This document shows positions 33,547 to 43,185 of a stretch of DNA of 51,412 nucleotides, piece by piece. The notes under the pieces were generated by a model that was given only the letters and a program-made list of their open reading frames with translations, searched no databases and was not told the origin of the DNA. A program made the translations under genes and the position numbers. Source of the DNA: an uncultured Bacteroidales bacterium (GTDB taxonomy: Bacteria > Bacteroidota > Bacteroidia > Bacteroidales > Bacteroidaceae); NCBI GenBank assembly GCA_902774275.1, contig CACYHN010000022.1, positions 1 through 51,412 on the forward strand, read 5' to 3'. Numbering within the stretch: position 1 is the first letter of the stretch; every line of letters starts with the position of its first letter.

Positions 33547-34965
33547 ATGTTTTTGTCTTCAAACGGTATAGCGGTGACGTCGTTCGCTGCGCCTGAGGTG
33601 TGGAGCGCACTGGTTCAGGTGTTTATTATTGCCTTGGCGGTACTGGCGGGTAATATCCTGCGCCGTAAAGTTAAGATACTGCGCCGCAGCCTTATTCCAT
33701 CGGCCTTGCTGGGTGGTCTCATCATCCTGCTGTTCAAGCTTTGGGCCGATTTCAACGGCATAATAGACAAGAAGTTCATGGAGATTGTTACCTACCATGC
33801 TCTGGCTCTGGGTTTCATTGCCATGTCATTGCGTCCGTCAAAGGATACAGACCGTTCCAATACCCGCACTGTTATTGATACCGGAACGCTTACCATTGCA
33901 ACATACATCATTCAGGGAATTGTAGGTTTGCTCATAACCATACCCATGTTCCTCTGGTGGCGCAACCCCTCTGCCGGGAATGACATATTCTATTCAGGCG
34001 GATTATTGCTGCCTATGGGTTACGGGCAGGGTCCCGGCCAGGCACTCAATTTCGGAACCATATACCAGTTGGGTGCAGCTGATCAGGACATTGTTTTTCA
34101 CGGCATAGATTTCGGGCTCTCCATTGCGGCTATCGGATTCCTGGTGGGCAGTGTGGTAGGAGTGGTTTACATGAATATCCTTAACCGGAAGAAGAAACTG
34201 ACCATACATGAGAACGTCTCTGAAAGCCGTCATACCATTAAGGACTATGAGCAGGAGAATGAATTACCGCACTCTGAATCTGTTGATAAACTTACAATTG
34301 TAGTCAGTTTAGTGCTTCTTACCTATTTCCTGGTTTATCTGCTAATGTCATTCATAGGCAAGCTGGAACTGGGCAACTTTGGTGAAAAGACACTTAAACC
34401 GCTGGTTTACGGATTCAATTTCTTCTGGGGCATCTTGTTCGGTTCACTTGTAAAGATAGCCATCAGAGGTCTGCGCAAGAAGGGATGGATGAGCCGGGAG
34501 TATCTGAATGAGTTCCTGCTGAACCGTGTGAGCGGATTCTGTTTTGACGTAATGATTGTTGCCGGCACCGCCGCCATCAGCTTTGAGAACCTCAAGTCCA
34601 TATGGCTGCCGCTTACTCTTGTATGCATATTCGGCGCCTTGGTCACTTTCATGTATGTGAGATGGGTATCGTTCCGTATCTATCCCAATTATAAGTATGA
34701 AGGTTTCTTCTCAATGTTCGGAATGCTCACAGGTACTGCCAGCAACGGTATGATCCTGTTGCGTGAGATTGACCCGCGATATCATACCCCTGCAGCCAAC
34801 AACCTGGTGCTCCAGAACATTCCGGCCATGATAATGGGATTTCCGGTACTGCTGCTTTTGGGATTTGCACCCAAGAGCATGCAGGCCACACTTATAACAC
34901 TTGGAATACTTATTGCGCTGTTTATCATAGCAACCCTGTTCCTTTTCAGAAAACGCAAGAAATAA
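33547..34965 (+). CDS. gltS: Sodium/glutamate symporter GltS-type
   Basis: A 472-residue transporter with about twelve membrane segments in two similar halves. ATG 33547 is preferred over an in-frame GTG at 33538. Family signatures are LGFIAMSLRPSKDT and GLLLPMGYGQGPGQALNFGTIYQ in the first half, and GMLTGTASNGMILLREIDP in the second, the glycine-rich loops that line the substrate site. It imports glutamate (or a related anion) with sodium. It lies 12 bases ahead of mutS and shares its promoter, an odd but close pairing. The substrate is inferred from family. Confidence 0.85.
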   Translation: MFLSSNGIAVTSFAAPEVWSALVQVFIIALAVLAGNILRRKVKILRRSLIPSALLGGLIILLFKLWADFNGIIDKKFMEIVTYHALALGFIAMSLRPSKDTDRSNTRTVIDTGTLTIATYIIQGIVGLLITIPMFLWWRNPSAGNDIFYSGGLLLPMGYGQGPGQALNFGTIYQLGAADQDIVFHGIDFGLSIAAIGFLVGSVVGVVYMNILNRKKKLTIHENVSESRHTIKDYEQENELPHSESVDKLTIVVSLVLLTYFLVYLLMSFIGKLELGNFGEKTLKPLVYGFNFFWGILFGSLVKIAIRGLRKKGWMSREYLNEFLLNRVSGFCFDVMIVAGTAAISFENLKSIWLPLTLVCIFGALVTFMYVRWVSFRIYPNYKYEGFFSMFGMLTGTASNGMILLREIDPRYHTPAANNLVLQNIPAMIMGFPVLLLLGFAPKSMQATLITLGILIALFIIATLFLFRKRKK

Positions 34966-34977
34966 TACCTGACAGAG

Positions 34978-37599
34978 ATGGCACAGAATAAGCCCGAAGA
35001 GACGCCCATGATGCGGCAGTTCTACAGCCTGAAGGAGAAACATCCTGATGCTGTTCTGCTGTTCCGTTGCGGTGATTTCTATGAGACATACGCCCAGGAT
35101 GCAGTTGAAGCAAGTGAGATTCTTGGTATAACCCTGACGCGCCGCAACAACGGTAAGAACGGTGCCATGGCACTTGAGATGGCAGGATTCCCTCATCATG
35201 CACTTGATGTGTATCTGCCCAAACTTATCCGTGCAGGCCGCCGTGTGGCTATCTGTGACCAGCTTGAAGACCCTAAACTGACCAAGACACTCGTCAAGCG
35301 TGGCATAACTGAGCTTGTAACCCCTGGTGTAGCCATGAGTGACAATGTTCTCCAGAACAAGGAGAACAACTTTCTGGCTGCAGTACATTTTGGCAAAGGA
35401 GCTTGGGGTATATCATTTCTGGATATATCTACCGGTGAATATCTGATTGCAGAAGGTCCTGCTGACCACATAGATAAACTGCTCTCTAACTTTGCTCCCA
35501 AGGAGACCCTTATAGAACGTGGTCGCCGCCAGCTGTTTGAGCAATCATTCGGGCCACGCTATTGCCTGCGTGAACTGGATGACTGGGTTTTTACAGAGGA
35601 GTTTGCGCGCGAGAAGCTTAATCGCCACTTCAAGGTGCGTAACCTTAAGGGATTTGGCGTGGATCACCTGCGTAACGGCAAGGTAGCTGCAGGTGCTATC
35701 CTTGAATATCTGGCAGAGACCCTGCATAATAATATCGGTCATATTTCATCCATCAGATTGATTGATGAGGAGCGTTACGTGCGCCTGGATAAGTTCACGG
35801 TACGCAATCTGGAACTTCTATCATCAAACAATGAAGACGGTGTGTCATTGCTCAAGGTTATTGACCATACCTCTTCACCCATGGGTGCCCGTCTGTTGCG
35901 CCGATGGATGCTCTTCCCGCTTAAGGACACCGCTGCAATAAACAACCGCCTCGATGTTGTTGACCATCTGTTCCGTTATCCCGATACAGCCGATGCGCTT
36001 ACGGATTCACTGCAACGCATGGGTGATCTGGAGCGTTTGGTTTCAAAGGCAGCTGTGGGTCGCATTAATCCGCGTGAAGTGCTCTCTTTAGGCCTGGCGC
36101 TTAAACAGCTTGAACCTGTTAAACTCATCTGTGAGGCATCAGATAATCCGCAGCTACGTGAGGTGGGCAAGAAGATTGACCTTTGCGAGAGTCTGCGTGA
36201 CAATATTATCAGGACCATACGTCCCGATACCCCTATACAGGTAAGCAAGGGTGGCGTGATTGCAGAGGGTATTGACTCTCAACTGGATGAATTGCGCAGC
36301 ATTGCCTACAGCGGCAAGGATTACCTGATGCAGATACAGCAGCGTGAAGCAGAGCAGACAGGTATATCAAGTTTGAAGATAGCATACAACAACGTATTCG
36401 GCTACTACCTGGAGGTTCGCAATACCTTCAAGGATAAGGTTCCGCAGGAGTGGATACGCAAGCAGACACTTGTCAATGCTGAGCGTTATATAACTCCGGA
36501 ACTTAAGGAATATGAGGAGAAGATTCTGGGGGCAGAGGATAAGATTCTTGCGTTGGAATCGCAGATTTTTGCAAATCTGGCAGCTTCAATAACAGAATTT
36601 GTGCCGGCTATCCAGACTAATGCGATAGAGGTAAGTCGTATAGACTGCCTTCTCTCATTTGCACGAGTGGCACGCGAGCACCATTATGTAAGGCCTGTAG
36701 TTGATGAGAGTCAAGTAATTGACATAAAGGAGGGACGTCATCCGGTAATTGAGACCCAGATGACTCCGGGTGAAAGCTACATTGCCAACAACGTATTCAT
36801 AGACAGTGACAGCCAGCAGATACTTATAATTACCGGTCCCAATATGGCAGGTAAATCAGCTTTGCTCCGTCAAACAGCCTTAATAACCCTATTGGCCCAA
36901 ATGGGCTGTTATGTTCCGGCCGACAGTGCCCGCATAGGCGTGGTTGACCGCATATTCACCCGCGTGGGAGCCAGCGATAACATATCGGCCGGAGAATCCA
37001 CCTTTATGGTGGAGATGACAGAGGCTGCCAGCATTCTGAACAACCTGACAGCTCGCAGTCTGGTGCTGTTTGATGAATTGGGACGCGGTACATCCACATA
37101 TGACGGTATTTCTATCGCATGGGCTATAGTGGAATATATCCATGAGCAACCCACAGCCCACGCCCGCACCCTGTTTGCCACCCATTATCATGAACTTAAT
37201 GAGATGGCGCAGTCATTCAGCCGTATCCGTAACTTCAATGTTTCGGTAAAGGAGACTGATGGGAAGGTGCTTTTCCTACGCAAACTCGTTCCCGGTGGCA
37301 GTGAGCACTCATTCGGTATCCATGTGGCTGAGATGGCAGGTATGCCGCGCAGCATAGTGAAACGTGCCAATACAATCCTGAAGGAGATGGAGGCTGCCAG
37401 CACAGGCAAGGGCATATCACGTCCCAGCGTAGAAACAGGCCAGCACCGCGAGGGGCTACAGATGAGCTTCTTCCAGCTTGATGATCCTGTGCTCTGTCAG
37501 ATACGTGACCAACTCCTCTCAATAGATGTCAATAACCTGACACCCATCGAGGCCCTTAACAAACTCAACGACATAAAGAAAATCCTGAAGGGAAAATGA
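34978..37599 (+). CDS. mutS: DNA mismatch repair protein MutS
   Basis: An 873-residue MutS of normal length. Order: mismatch-binding domain (about 1-125) with the FxE motif in GDFYETY; connector (about 130-250); core and clamp (about 260-555); ATPase with Walker [14 protein letters not shown] near 621-633, Walker [17 protein letters not shown] near 695-710, and [10 protein letters not shown] near 735-745; and a C-terminal extension ending [11 protein letters not shown] that normally mediates tetramer formation. It recognises mismatches and starts repair with MutL. It lies 12 bases after gltS and is followed by a strong bidirectional hairpin. Confidence 0.97.
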   Translation: MAQNKPEETPMMRQFYSLKEKHPDAVLLFRCGDFYETYAQDAVEASEILGITLTRRNNGKNGAMALEMAGFPHHALDVYLPKLIRAGRRVAICDQLEDPKLTKTLVKRGITELVTPGVAMSDNVLQNKENNFLAAVHFGKGAWGISFLDISTGEYLIAEGPADHIDKLLSNFAPKETLIERGRRQLFEQSFGPRYCLRELDDWVFTEEFAREKLNRHFKVRNLKGFGVDHLRNGKVAAGAILEYLAETLHNNIGHISSIRLIDEERYVRLDKFTVRNLELLSSNNEDGVSLLKVIDHTSSPMGARLLRRWMLFPLKDTAAINNRLDVVDHLFRYPDTADALTDSLQRMGDLERLVSKAAVGRINPREVLSLGLALKQLEPVKLICEASDNPQLREVGKKIDLCESLRDNIIRTIRPDTPIQVSKGGVIAEGIDSQLDELRSIAYSGKDYLMQIQQREAEQTGISSLKIAYNNVFGYYLEVRNTFKDKVPQEWIRKQTLVNAERYITPELKEYEEKILGAEDKILALESQIFANLAASITEFVPAIQTNAIEVSRIDCLLSFARVAREHHYVRPVVDESQVIDIKEGRHPVIETQMTPGESYIANNVFIDSDSQQILIITGPNMAGKSALLRQTALITLLAQMGCYVPADSARIGVVDRIFTRVGASDNISAGESTFMVEMTEAASILNNLTARSLVLFDELGRGTSTYDGISIAWAIVEYIHEQPTAHARTLFATHYHELNEMAQSFSRIRNFNVSVKETDGKVLFLRKLVPGGSEHSFGIHVAEMAGMPRSIVKRANTILKEMEAASTGKGISRPSVETGQHREGLQMSFFQLDDPVLCQIRDQLLSIDVNNLTPIEALNKLNDIKKILKGK

Positions 37600-37611
37600 C
37601 CCATTAGGTAC

Positions 37612-37640
37612 ATGCAATTGGGGATTGTCCCCAATTGCAT
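37612..37640. terminator. Bidirectional terminator between mutS and lgt
   Basis: ATGCAATTGGGGA (37612-37624) and TCCCCAATTGCAT (37628-37640) form a perfect 13-base-pair stem with a 3-base loop. It lies 12 bases after the mutS stop, and its right end touches the lgt stop codon on the other strand. The position between convergent genes fits a shared terminator, although T runs are short. Confidence 0.7.
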
Positions 37641-38476
37641 CATTTCTTGCGGGAGCGCACCATCAGCCAGACGCCGGCTATGATGAACGGGATGCTCAAG
37701 AGCTGACCCATATCAAGGGCCATGCCGTGTTCAAATTCCACCTGAACCTCCTTAAAGAACTCTATGAAAAAGCGGAAGGTGAAGATAGTGGCTATGCAGA
37801 ATCCGAAATAGAAGCCGCTGCCCACTCTCTCTCTGTTATTGCGGTAAATGAGGCCGATGATAATGAAAATGATGAGATAGGCTATAGCCTCATACAGTTG
37901 GGCTGGGTGGCGTGGGAAATTCTCCCCGTTTTGCACAAAGATGAATCCCCAATCTGTACCTGTAGGCTTACCCACAATCTCTGAATTTACAAGATTTCCT
38001 ATTCTTATGCATGCTGCAGTAAATGGAGTGGCTATGCAAACCATGTCAATGCATTCCAATACCTTGATTTTATACTTATGGCAGTATAGCAACATTCCTA
38101 AAATGATACCTATTGTTCCGCCATGGCTGGCCAGACCGCTGTAGCCCACAAGTTTCCATCCTCCTTCAGGTAAGAATCTAATGGGTAACAGCATTTCTAT
38201 TACATGCTTTCCGCTAGAGAGATAGTAGTCCGGTTCGTAAAACAGACAATGTCCCAAGCGTGCACCTATGAGTATTCCCAGAAAGCAGTACAGAAATAGC
38301 GGGTCAAAGACTTCCGGATTATAACCTCGGTGTCTATAATACCTCATTACAAGTTTATAGGCAACAAACAGACCTATAACCCACATTAAGGAATAGTATC
38401 GGATAGAAATGCCGAACAGACGGAAAAAGTCAACATCGGGGTCCCATACCACTGCAAGGAAATTCTCCATAATCAT
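37640..38476 (-). CDS. lgt: Prolipoprotein diacylglyceryl transferase
   Basis: A 278-residue integral membrane enzyme with about seven membrane segments; ATG 38470 two codons in is an equally good start. The Lgt signature is visible as ACIRIGNLVNSEIVGKPT (about 155-172). GARLGHCLFYEPDYY (about 71-85), GLASHGGTIGIILG (about 115-128) and HPAQLYEA (about 195-202) are other conserved parts. It moves diacylglycerol from phosphatidylglycerol to the lipobox cysteine, the first step for the lipoproteins predicted in this window. It lies 19 bases after ychF and probably shares its transcript. Confidence 0.95.
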   Translation of the reverse strand: MIMENFLAVVWDPDVDFFRLFGISIRYYSLMWVIGLFVAYKLVMRYYRHRGYNPEVFDPLFLYCFLGILIGARLGHCLFYEPDYYLSSGKHVIEMLLPIRFLPEGGWKLVGYSGLASHGGTIGIILGMLLYCHKYKIKVLECIDMVCIATPFTAACIRIGNLVNSEIVGKPTGTDWGFIFVQNGENFPRHPAQLYEAIAYLIIFIIIGLIYRNNRERVGSGFYFGFCIATIFTFRFFIEFFKEVQVEFEHGMALDMGQLLSIPFIIAGVWLMVRSRKK

Positions 38477-38495
38477 TTGAATATTAAATGGTTAT

Positions 38496-39596
38496 TTACA
38501 CATTAAAACGGAAATGCATTATGTCGCCGTCTTCAACCACATAGTCTTTACCTTCTACGTATAGCTTGCCCGCATCACGTACGGCAGCCTCAGATCCAAG
38601 TTCTATGTAGTCATTGTATTTTATTACCTCGGCGCGGATAAAGCCCTTCTCAAAGTCAGTGTGAATCACTCCGGCACACTGCGGAGCCTTCCATCCCTTA
38701 CGGTATGTCCAGGCCTTGACCTCCATTGGGCCTGCGGTGATGAATGTCTCTAAGTTCAGCAGGCTGAATGCAGATTTCACCAGACGGTTTACGCCCGATT
38801 CCTCCAGACCCAGTTCCTCAAGGAACATCTGACGGTCCTCATAGCTGTCAAGTTCTGCTATCTCACTTTCTGTCTTGGCGGCTATAACCAGAAGCTGGGC
38901 GTTCTCATCCTTTATAGCCTCACGTACCTGCTCTACATAAGCGTTACCGGTCTTTACACTGCCTTCATCCACGTTGCATACATAGAGCACGGGTTTTGAG
39001 GTGAGCAGGAAAAGGTCATGGGCAATCTTTTCTTCATCTTTTGAATCAAAAGTTACAGTACGGGCCGATTTGCCCTGAAGCAGGACTTCACGGTATGCAT
39101 TGAGCACATCGCAAATTATTTTTGCCTGCTTGTCACCCACGGCAGCCTGTTTTGAAACCTTCTGCAGACGCTGGTCAATGGTTTCAAGATCCTTGATCTG
39201 TAGCTCTGTATCTATAATCTCTTTGTCACGGACAGGATTGACCGTGCCGTCAACATGAGTCACGTTATCATCATCAAAGCAACGGAGAACATGGATAATG
39301 GCATCGCATTCGCGGATATTACCAAGGAACTTGTTTCCCAGACCTTCACCTTTGCTGGCTCCTTTTACAAGGCCGGCTATATCAACAATCTCAACGGTAG
39401 CGGGAACTATACGGCCCGGATGAACCAGTTCAGCCAGTTTTGTAAGGCGCTCATCGGGAACGGTGATGGTTCCTACGTTGGGTTCAATTGTACAGAAAGG
39501 GAAATTGGCTGCCTGTGCCTTAGCGCTTGACAGACAGTTGAAAAGGGTGGATTTGCCAACATTGGGCAGGCCCACTATACCGCATTGCAATGACAT
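38496..39596 (-). CDS. ychF: Redox-regulated ATPase/GTPase YchF
   Basis: A 366-residue Obg-like ATPase of standard length. Walker A is GLPNVGKST at 8-16. The nucleotide-specificity motif is NVDE (in YVCNVDEGS) rather than NKxD, which explains ATP preference in this family. [20 protein letters not shown] is the switch region. The C-terminal TGS domain runs from about 280 and ends [15 protein letters not shown]. It associates with ribosomes and stress control. Its -7-like box lies 28 bases upstream, and lgt follows. Confidence 0.97.
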   Translation of the reverse strand: MSLQCGIVGLPNVGKSTLFNCLSSAKAQAANFPFCTIEPNVGTITVPDERLTKLAELVHPGRIVPATVEIVDIAGLVKGASKGEGLGNKFLGNIRECDAIIHVLRCFDDDNVTHVDGTVNPVRDKEIIDTELQIKDLETIDQRLQKVSKQAAVGDKQAKIICDVLNAYREVLLQGKSARTVTFDSKDEEKIAHDLFLLTSKPVLYVCNVDEGSVKTGNAYVEQVREAIKDENAQLLVIAAKTESEIAELDSYEDRQMFLEELGLEESGVNRLVKSAFSLLNLETFITAGPMEVKAWTYRKGWKAPQCAGVIHTDFEKGFIRAEVIKYNDYIELGSEAAVRDAGKLYVEGKDYVVEDGDIMHFRFNV

Positions 39597-39624
39597 CTGT
39601 GTATTGTTTGTTTATAATTGGATG

Positions 39625-39632
39625 CAAAGGTA
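39625..39632 (-). promoter_or_regulatory. Candidate promoter -7 element for ychF-lgt
   Basis: TACCTTTG on the minus strand, exact TAnnTTTG, 28 bases before the ychF start. No -33 element at the right distance. Confidence 0.4.
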
Positions 39633-39641
39633 ATAAAAACG

Positions 39642-40256
39642 TTACAACATATCGTTGTCAATCATCCAGATGATCTCTTCAATCATGGCATCCTCTTCAT
39701 TATTTTCAGGGTCATACTCCTTCTTGAGTGTGGCCCCGAACAGGGCGGCGAATGTCTGGTAGAACCTGGCTTTGAAACCGCCTATGAATGCCTTTATCAG
39801 ATCATAACTTGTCTGGTTGCATTCACGGTCCACAAGTTTTATGAGCAGTTTGCCTTGAGCCAGTGTACATTTCTTCATTACCGGCAGATACTGTTCCCAA
39901 ACGCCTTTTTCAACGGTCTCAAGATGCTCATCACGAGCCTTATCATCAGGCAGGCCCTGGAGGTAGAGATAGGTTTCCACGAGAATGGCTTTTAATTCAC
40001 ATGCTATGGGATACATCTTTACCACATTACGGGTCAGTTTGTCATATTTGCGCTGTTTGCGTGCGCTGGTGGGATATTCACGACGGGCATAGATTGTTAC
40101 CTCCATAAGTTCAAATGTAGGTACGGTATCTCCGTCTATAATGGTGGCCAAAGCCACAAGCACGCGTTTTTGCTTGTCGTCATCCTTATGGGCCGTATTG
40201 CAAAAAGCAGTAAGGCACATAAAAAAGGCAAGTGACAATATAAACAGACGTTTCAT
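39642..40256 (-). CDS. DUF4294 exported protein
   Basis: A 204-residue protein starting at 40256 with signal peptide MKRLFILSLAFFMCLTAFC; an in-frame GTG further upstream at 40280 lies beyond the -7 box and is unlikely. The core ATIIDGDTVPTFELMEVTIYARREYPTSARKQRKYDKLTRNVVKMYPIA matches DUF4294, a Bacteroidetes-only family of unknown role. The rest is helical and charged. A cysteine near residue 19 could make it a lipoprotein, though the lipobox is weak. It is divergent from the HhH-barrel gene. Confidence 0.8.
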   Translation of the reverse strand: MKRLFILSLAFFMCLTAFCNTAHKDDDKQKRVLVALATIIDGDTVPTFELMEVTIYARREYPTSARKQRKYDKLTRNVVKMYPIACELKAILVETYLYLQGLPDDKARDEHLETVEKGVWEQYLPVMKKCTLAQGKLLIKLVDRECNQTSYDLIKAFIGGFKARFYQTFAALFGATLKKEYDPENNEEDAMIEEIIWMIDNDML

Positions 40257-40261
40257 GTCTG

Positions 40262-40269
40262 CAAAAATA
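40262..40269 (-). promoter_or_regulatory. Candidate promoter -7 element for the DUF4294 gene
   Basis: TATTTTTG on the minus strand, exact consensus, but only 5 bases before the ATG at 40256. If used, the mRNA would be nearly leaderless. Confidence 0.4.
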
Positions 40270-40290
40270 CCAAATATCACAAAAAAGACC

Positions 40291-40298
40291 TATTTTTG
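40291..40298 (+). promoter_or_regulatory. Candidate promoter -7 element for the HhH-barrel gene
   Basis: TATTTTTG, exact TAnnTTTG, 41 bases before the ATG at 40340. No -33 TTTG is visible. Confidence 0.45.
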
Positions 40299-40339
40299 AA
40301 GCGTTCCTTTGAAAAACAAATGTCTGATACTGTTTATAT

Positions 40340-42349
40340 ATGCATTTTAGATTGTTTATTACCATGTTTGCAGCGCTGTCAGGTACAGTAGCTACAGTTT
40401 TTTTCCAGACGTTGGATGAAACAGAATGGGAAAATGTTCTTGAAACCCTTCTTTCAGATGAAGACCTCTCCTCCGATGCCCGTGAGGAACTTTCATTCAT
40501 GTATGAATCAATGCATGAATCGCCTCTTAACATCAATACTGCTACGCGTGAAGAGCTCTCCCAACTTCCGTTTCTGACATTTAAGCAGATAGAAGATATC
40601 CATGCTTATATTTACATGCATGGCCCTATGTTGAGCTTAGGAGAACTGCAGCTTACCGGAAGCCTGGATTATGAGACAAGAATGTTGCTCAGACTGTTTG
40701 TCTATGCAGGCGATGTACCGGTGAAAAGGCCGAATTTGCGTCTCAGTGAGGTGTTGCATGACGGACGTAGTGAGATTGCGGGCCGTATGGATATTCCGCT
40801 CTATCTGCGGGACGGATACAGGTATCATTCTCCGGAGGAGTTGGAGCGATATCCCAATCGGGAGTATTTGGGTAACCGGTTGTCACACTCCGTCCGATAC
40901 TCATTCAACTGGCATAACCGCATACGGTTTGGGATAACGGCCGATAAGGATGCTGGTGAACCCTTTTTCAAACGTAACTGCACAGGTTATGATTTCTGGT
41001 CGCCCTATCTGTACGTCAAGGACATGGGGCTTATTAAAGAACTTGCGATAGGAAATTACAAAGCACAGTTCGGATACGGTTTGCTGTTGGGCGGGGGATT
41101 CAGTACAGGAAAGAGTATGGCACTATCATCCATGGACCGCACAATCCAAGGTCTCAAACCCCATTCATCGACCCAGGAGTATGGTTATCTGCGTGGAGCG
41201 GGAGTGGCTTGGGGACAGGGGCATACTACATTTACCCTGCTTGCCGCATATACGCCCATAGATGCTACACTTAAGGGTGATACGGTTATAGGTTCTTTTA
41301 AGGAGGATGGTTACCATCGTACGGAACTTGAGTGGTCCAGGAAGGATAACACAAACTTGGGGACTCTTGCCGCCAATGTACATTACAGCTATCGTGGCTT
41401 AAGATACGGAGTGACATTTCTGGCCGAGAAACTGTCTCTGCCATATAAGGGTAGAAGCCGTTTCATGGGTATCTCTGCAGATTTTGCTCTGCATCGTCCC
41501 CGTTACGCCTTGGCTGCAGAGTTTTCGGTGTCGGACGGTAATGCGGCATTTCTGGCATCCCAGACATTACGCTTTCAGAACGGGTGGACCATGAACTCTG
41601 TGTTCCGTTCATACAGTCCGGATTATATGTCGCTCCATACCAATGCTATGGCTGAGGGCAGTGTGCAAAATGAGACAGGTCTGCTTATGGGGTTGACTCA
41701 TGGCAGCCGTAATATTAAGGTAAACTGTTATATAGACCTGTTTATGCATCCTGAACCCAAATACGGGGTGAGTGAGGGCAGCAACGGCATGGATTTGCGT
41801 GCGGAGGCTGATTGGAAATTGGGGCGCAGGGATAACCTCTATGCTACGGCTCGTTTCAAATCCAAACAGAAAGACTGCAGTTATACCGGACAGTTGGAGT
41901 ACTGCATGACAGGCCGTTACCGTTTGCGCTGGACTCATAGCTGTCGCAGCGGAGCGGAACTCAAGACTCAATTGTATTATGCCAGATATGATTTCATTGC
42001 AGAACCCATATCCAATGGCTGGGCGTTTACCCAAAGTTATTCCAAGAGCCTTTTTAATGAAAGTCTGGATATAGATGTTACAGCGGCAGCTTTCTTTACT
42101 GACACTTATGACAGCAGGATATCTGTTTATGAAAGCGGGTTAAGGTATGCTTATAATTTCATTTCACTGTACGGTAAAGGGGTACGTATAGCGGCAACCA
42201 TCCGGTATAATCTGGGCAGGGGGCTGCAGCTGAGCCTTAAAGCCGGAGGGATATGTTATCTGGACCGTGATGAGATAAGCTCTGCACAACAACGTATAGC
42301 ATCCAATCACAAAGAGGATATTTCGGTGCAATTCATTAGCAGGTTCTGA
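40340..42349 (+). CDS. Helix-hairpin-helix protein with outer-membrane-barrel-like C-terminus
   Basis: A 669-residue protein beginning with a hydrophobic signal (MHFRLFITMFAALSGTVATVFF). Residues about 55-120 hold ComEA-like helix-hairpin-helix units (LNINTATREELSQLPFLTFKQIEDI and GPMLSLGELQLTGSLDYETR). From about 150 to the end there are alternating amphipathic strands with aromatic girdles, as in an outer-membrane barrel, ending DISVQFISRF with a terminal Phe. This fused layout is widespread in Bacteroidetes and uncharacterised. DNA binding by the HhH part at the periplasm or surface is possible but not shown. It is monocistronic, with the next promoter directly downstream. Confidence 0.75.
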   Translation: MHFRLFITMFAALSGTVATVFFQTLDETEWENVLETLLSDEDLSSDAREELSFMYESMHESPLNINTATREELSQLPFLTFKQIEDIHAYIYMHGPMLSLGELQLTGSLDYETRMLLRLFVYAGDVPVKRPNLRLSEVLHDGRSEIAGRMDIPLYLRDGYRYHSPEELERYPNREYLGNRLSHSVRYSFNWHNRIRFGITADKDAGEPFFKRNCTGYDFWSPYLYVKDMGLIKELAIGNYKAQFGYGLLLGGGFSTGKSMALSSMDRTIQGLKPHSSTQEYGYLRGAGVAWGQGHTTFTLLAAYTPIDATLKGDTVIGSFKEDGYHRTELEWSRKDNTNLGTLAANVHYSYRGLRYGVTFLAEKLSLPYKGRSRFMGISADFALHRPRYALAAEFSVSDGNAAFLASQTLRFQNGWTMNSVFRSYSPDYMSLHTNAMAEGSVQNETGLLMGLTHGSRNIKVNCYIDLFMHPEPKYGVSEGSNGMDLRAEADWKLGRRDNLYATARFKSKQKDCSYTGQLEYCMTGRYRLRWTHSCRSGAELKTQLYYARYDFIAEPISNGWAFTQSYSKSLFNESLDIDVTAAAFFTDTYDSRISVYESGLRYAYNFISLYGKGVRIAATIRYNLGRGLQLSLKAGGICYLDRDEISSAQQRIASNHKEDISVQFISRF

Positions 42350-42381
42350 TTTGGAAAACAGGCACTGATTGAGTATTTTTG
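42350..42381 (+). promoter_or_regulatory. Promoter for the radical SAM-dacB unit
   Basis: TTTG (42350-42353), a 20-base spacer, and TATTTTTG (42374-42381) match the Bacteroidetes consensus exactly. The -33 element starts right after the stop codon of the preceding gene. ATG follows at 42408. Confidence 0.65.
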
Positions 42382-42407
42382 CACCATATAAACAAAGAGA
42401 TTATATT

Positions 42408-43184
42408 ATGTCAACAGTGCTGTATGAGTCACCAATATTCGGTCCGGTACACAGCCGCCGCTTAGGAGTATCACTAGGTATAAACCTTATGCCTGCTGAT
42501 GGTAAGATATGTACTTTTGACTGCATCTACTGCGAGTGCGGCCGCAATTGCGAACATCACCCCAAGCATCACCGTCCTACCAGAAAGGATGTGTATGAAG
42601 CCTTACGCAATACCCTTGTCAAGATGAAAGCTGAAGGCCCTGAGCCTAATGTACTGACATTTGCCGGCAATGGTGAGCCTACCGCCAATCCGGAGTTTCC
42701 CGGGATAGTGGATGATGTGCTTGCTCTGCGTGATGAGTTTTTCCCTGATGCCAAGGTAAGCGTACTCAGCAATGGTACCCGCGTGACAGACCCCGCCATT
42801 TTCAAGGCATTGCTCAAGCTTGACAACAATATCCAGAAACTGGATACTGTGAACCTTGAGTACATAAAACTAATTGACAATCCCGTGGGTCATTATGACC
42901 TGGATGCCATAATCAAGGCTTTGTGTGATTTCAAGGGGCATGTCATAATCCAGACCATGTTCCTGACAGGAACTCTTGATGGTCGTGAAATGGACAATAC
43001 TACCGATGAATATGTATTACCATGGATTGAGACCCTAAAGAGGATAGCACCCAGTCAGGTAATGATTTATACGATTGATCGCGAGACTCCTGTCTCCACA
43101 TTGCGCAAAGCAAGCCGTGAGGTTCTTGACCGCATTGCTGCTATGCTCAGGAATAACGGATTGGAAACATCGGTATCATATTGA
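42408..43184 (+). CDS. Radical SAM protein
   Basis: The start at 42408 gives 258 residues beginning MSTVLYESPIFGPVHSRRLG, typical of this family; upstream codons belong to the promoter. The cluster-binding cysteines are in CTFDCIYCECG (C-x3-C-x2-C, near 37-47), followed by TFAGNGEPTANPEFPGI, which holds the GGE-like SAM site. The family (related to the wyosine-type and Fe-S radical SAM group) acts on unknown substrates in Bacteroidetes. The next gene, dacB, starts 1 base after its stop codon. Confidence 0.85.
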   Translation: MSTVLYESPIFGPVHSRRLGVSLGINLMPADGKICTFDCIYCECGRNCEHHPKHHRPTRKDVYEALRNTLVKMKAEGPEPNVLTFAGNGEPTANPEFPGIVDDVLALRDEFFPDAKVSVLSNGTRVTDPAIFKALLKLDNNIQKLDTVNLEYIKLIDNPVGHYDLDAIIKALCDFKGHVIIQTMFLTGTLDGREMDNTTDEYVLPWIETLKRIAPSQVMIYTIDRETPVSTLRKASREVLDRIAAMLRNNGLETSVSY

Positions 43185-43185
43185 G

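Noticed and set aside
34711-35388. 225-codon minus-strand frame over the gltS-mutS junction
   Set aside because: It spans two conserved genes on the other strand, is unusually rich in His and Cys, and has no start context or domain.
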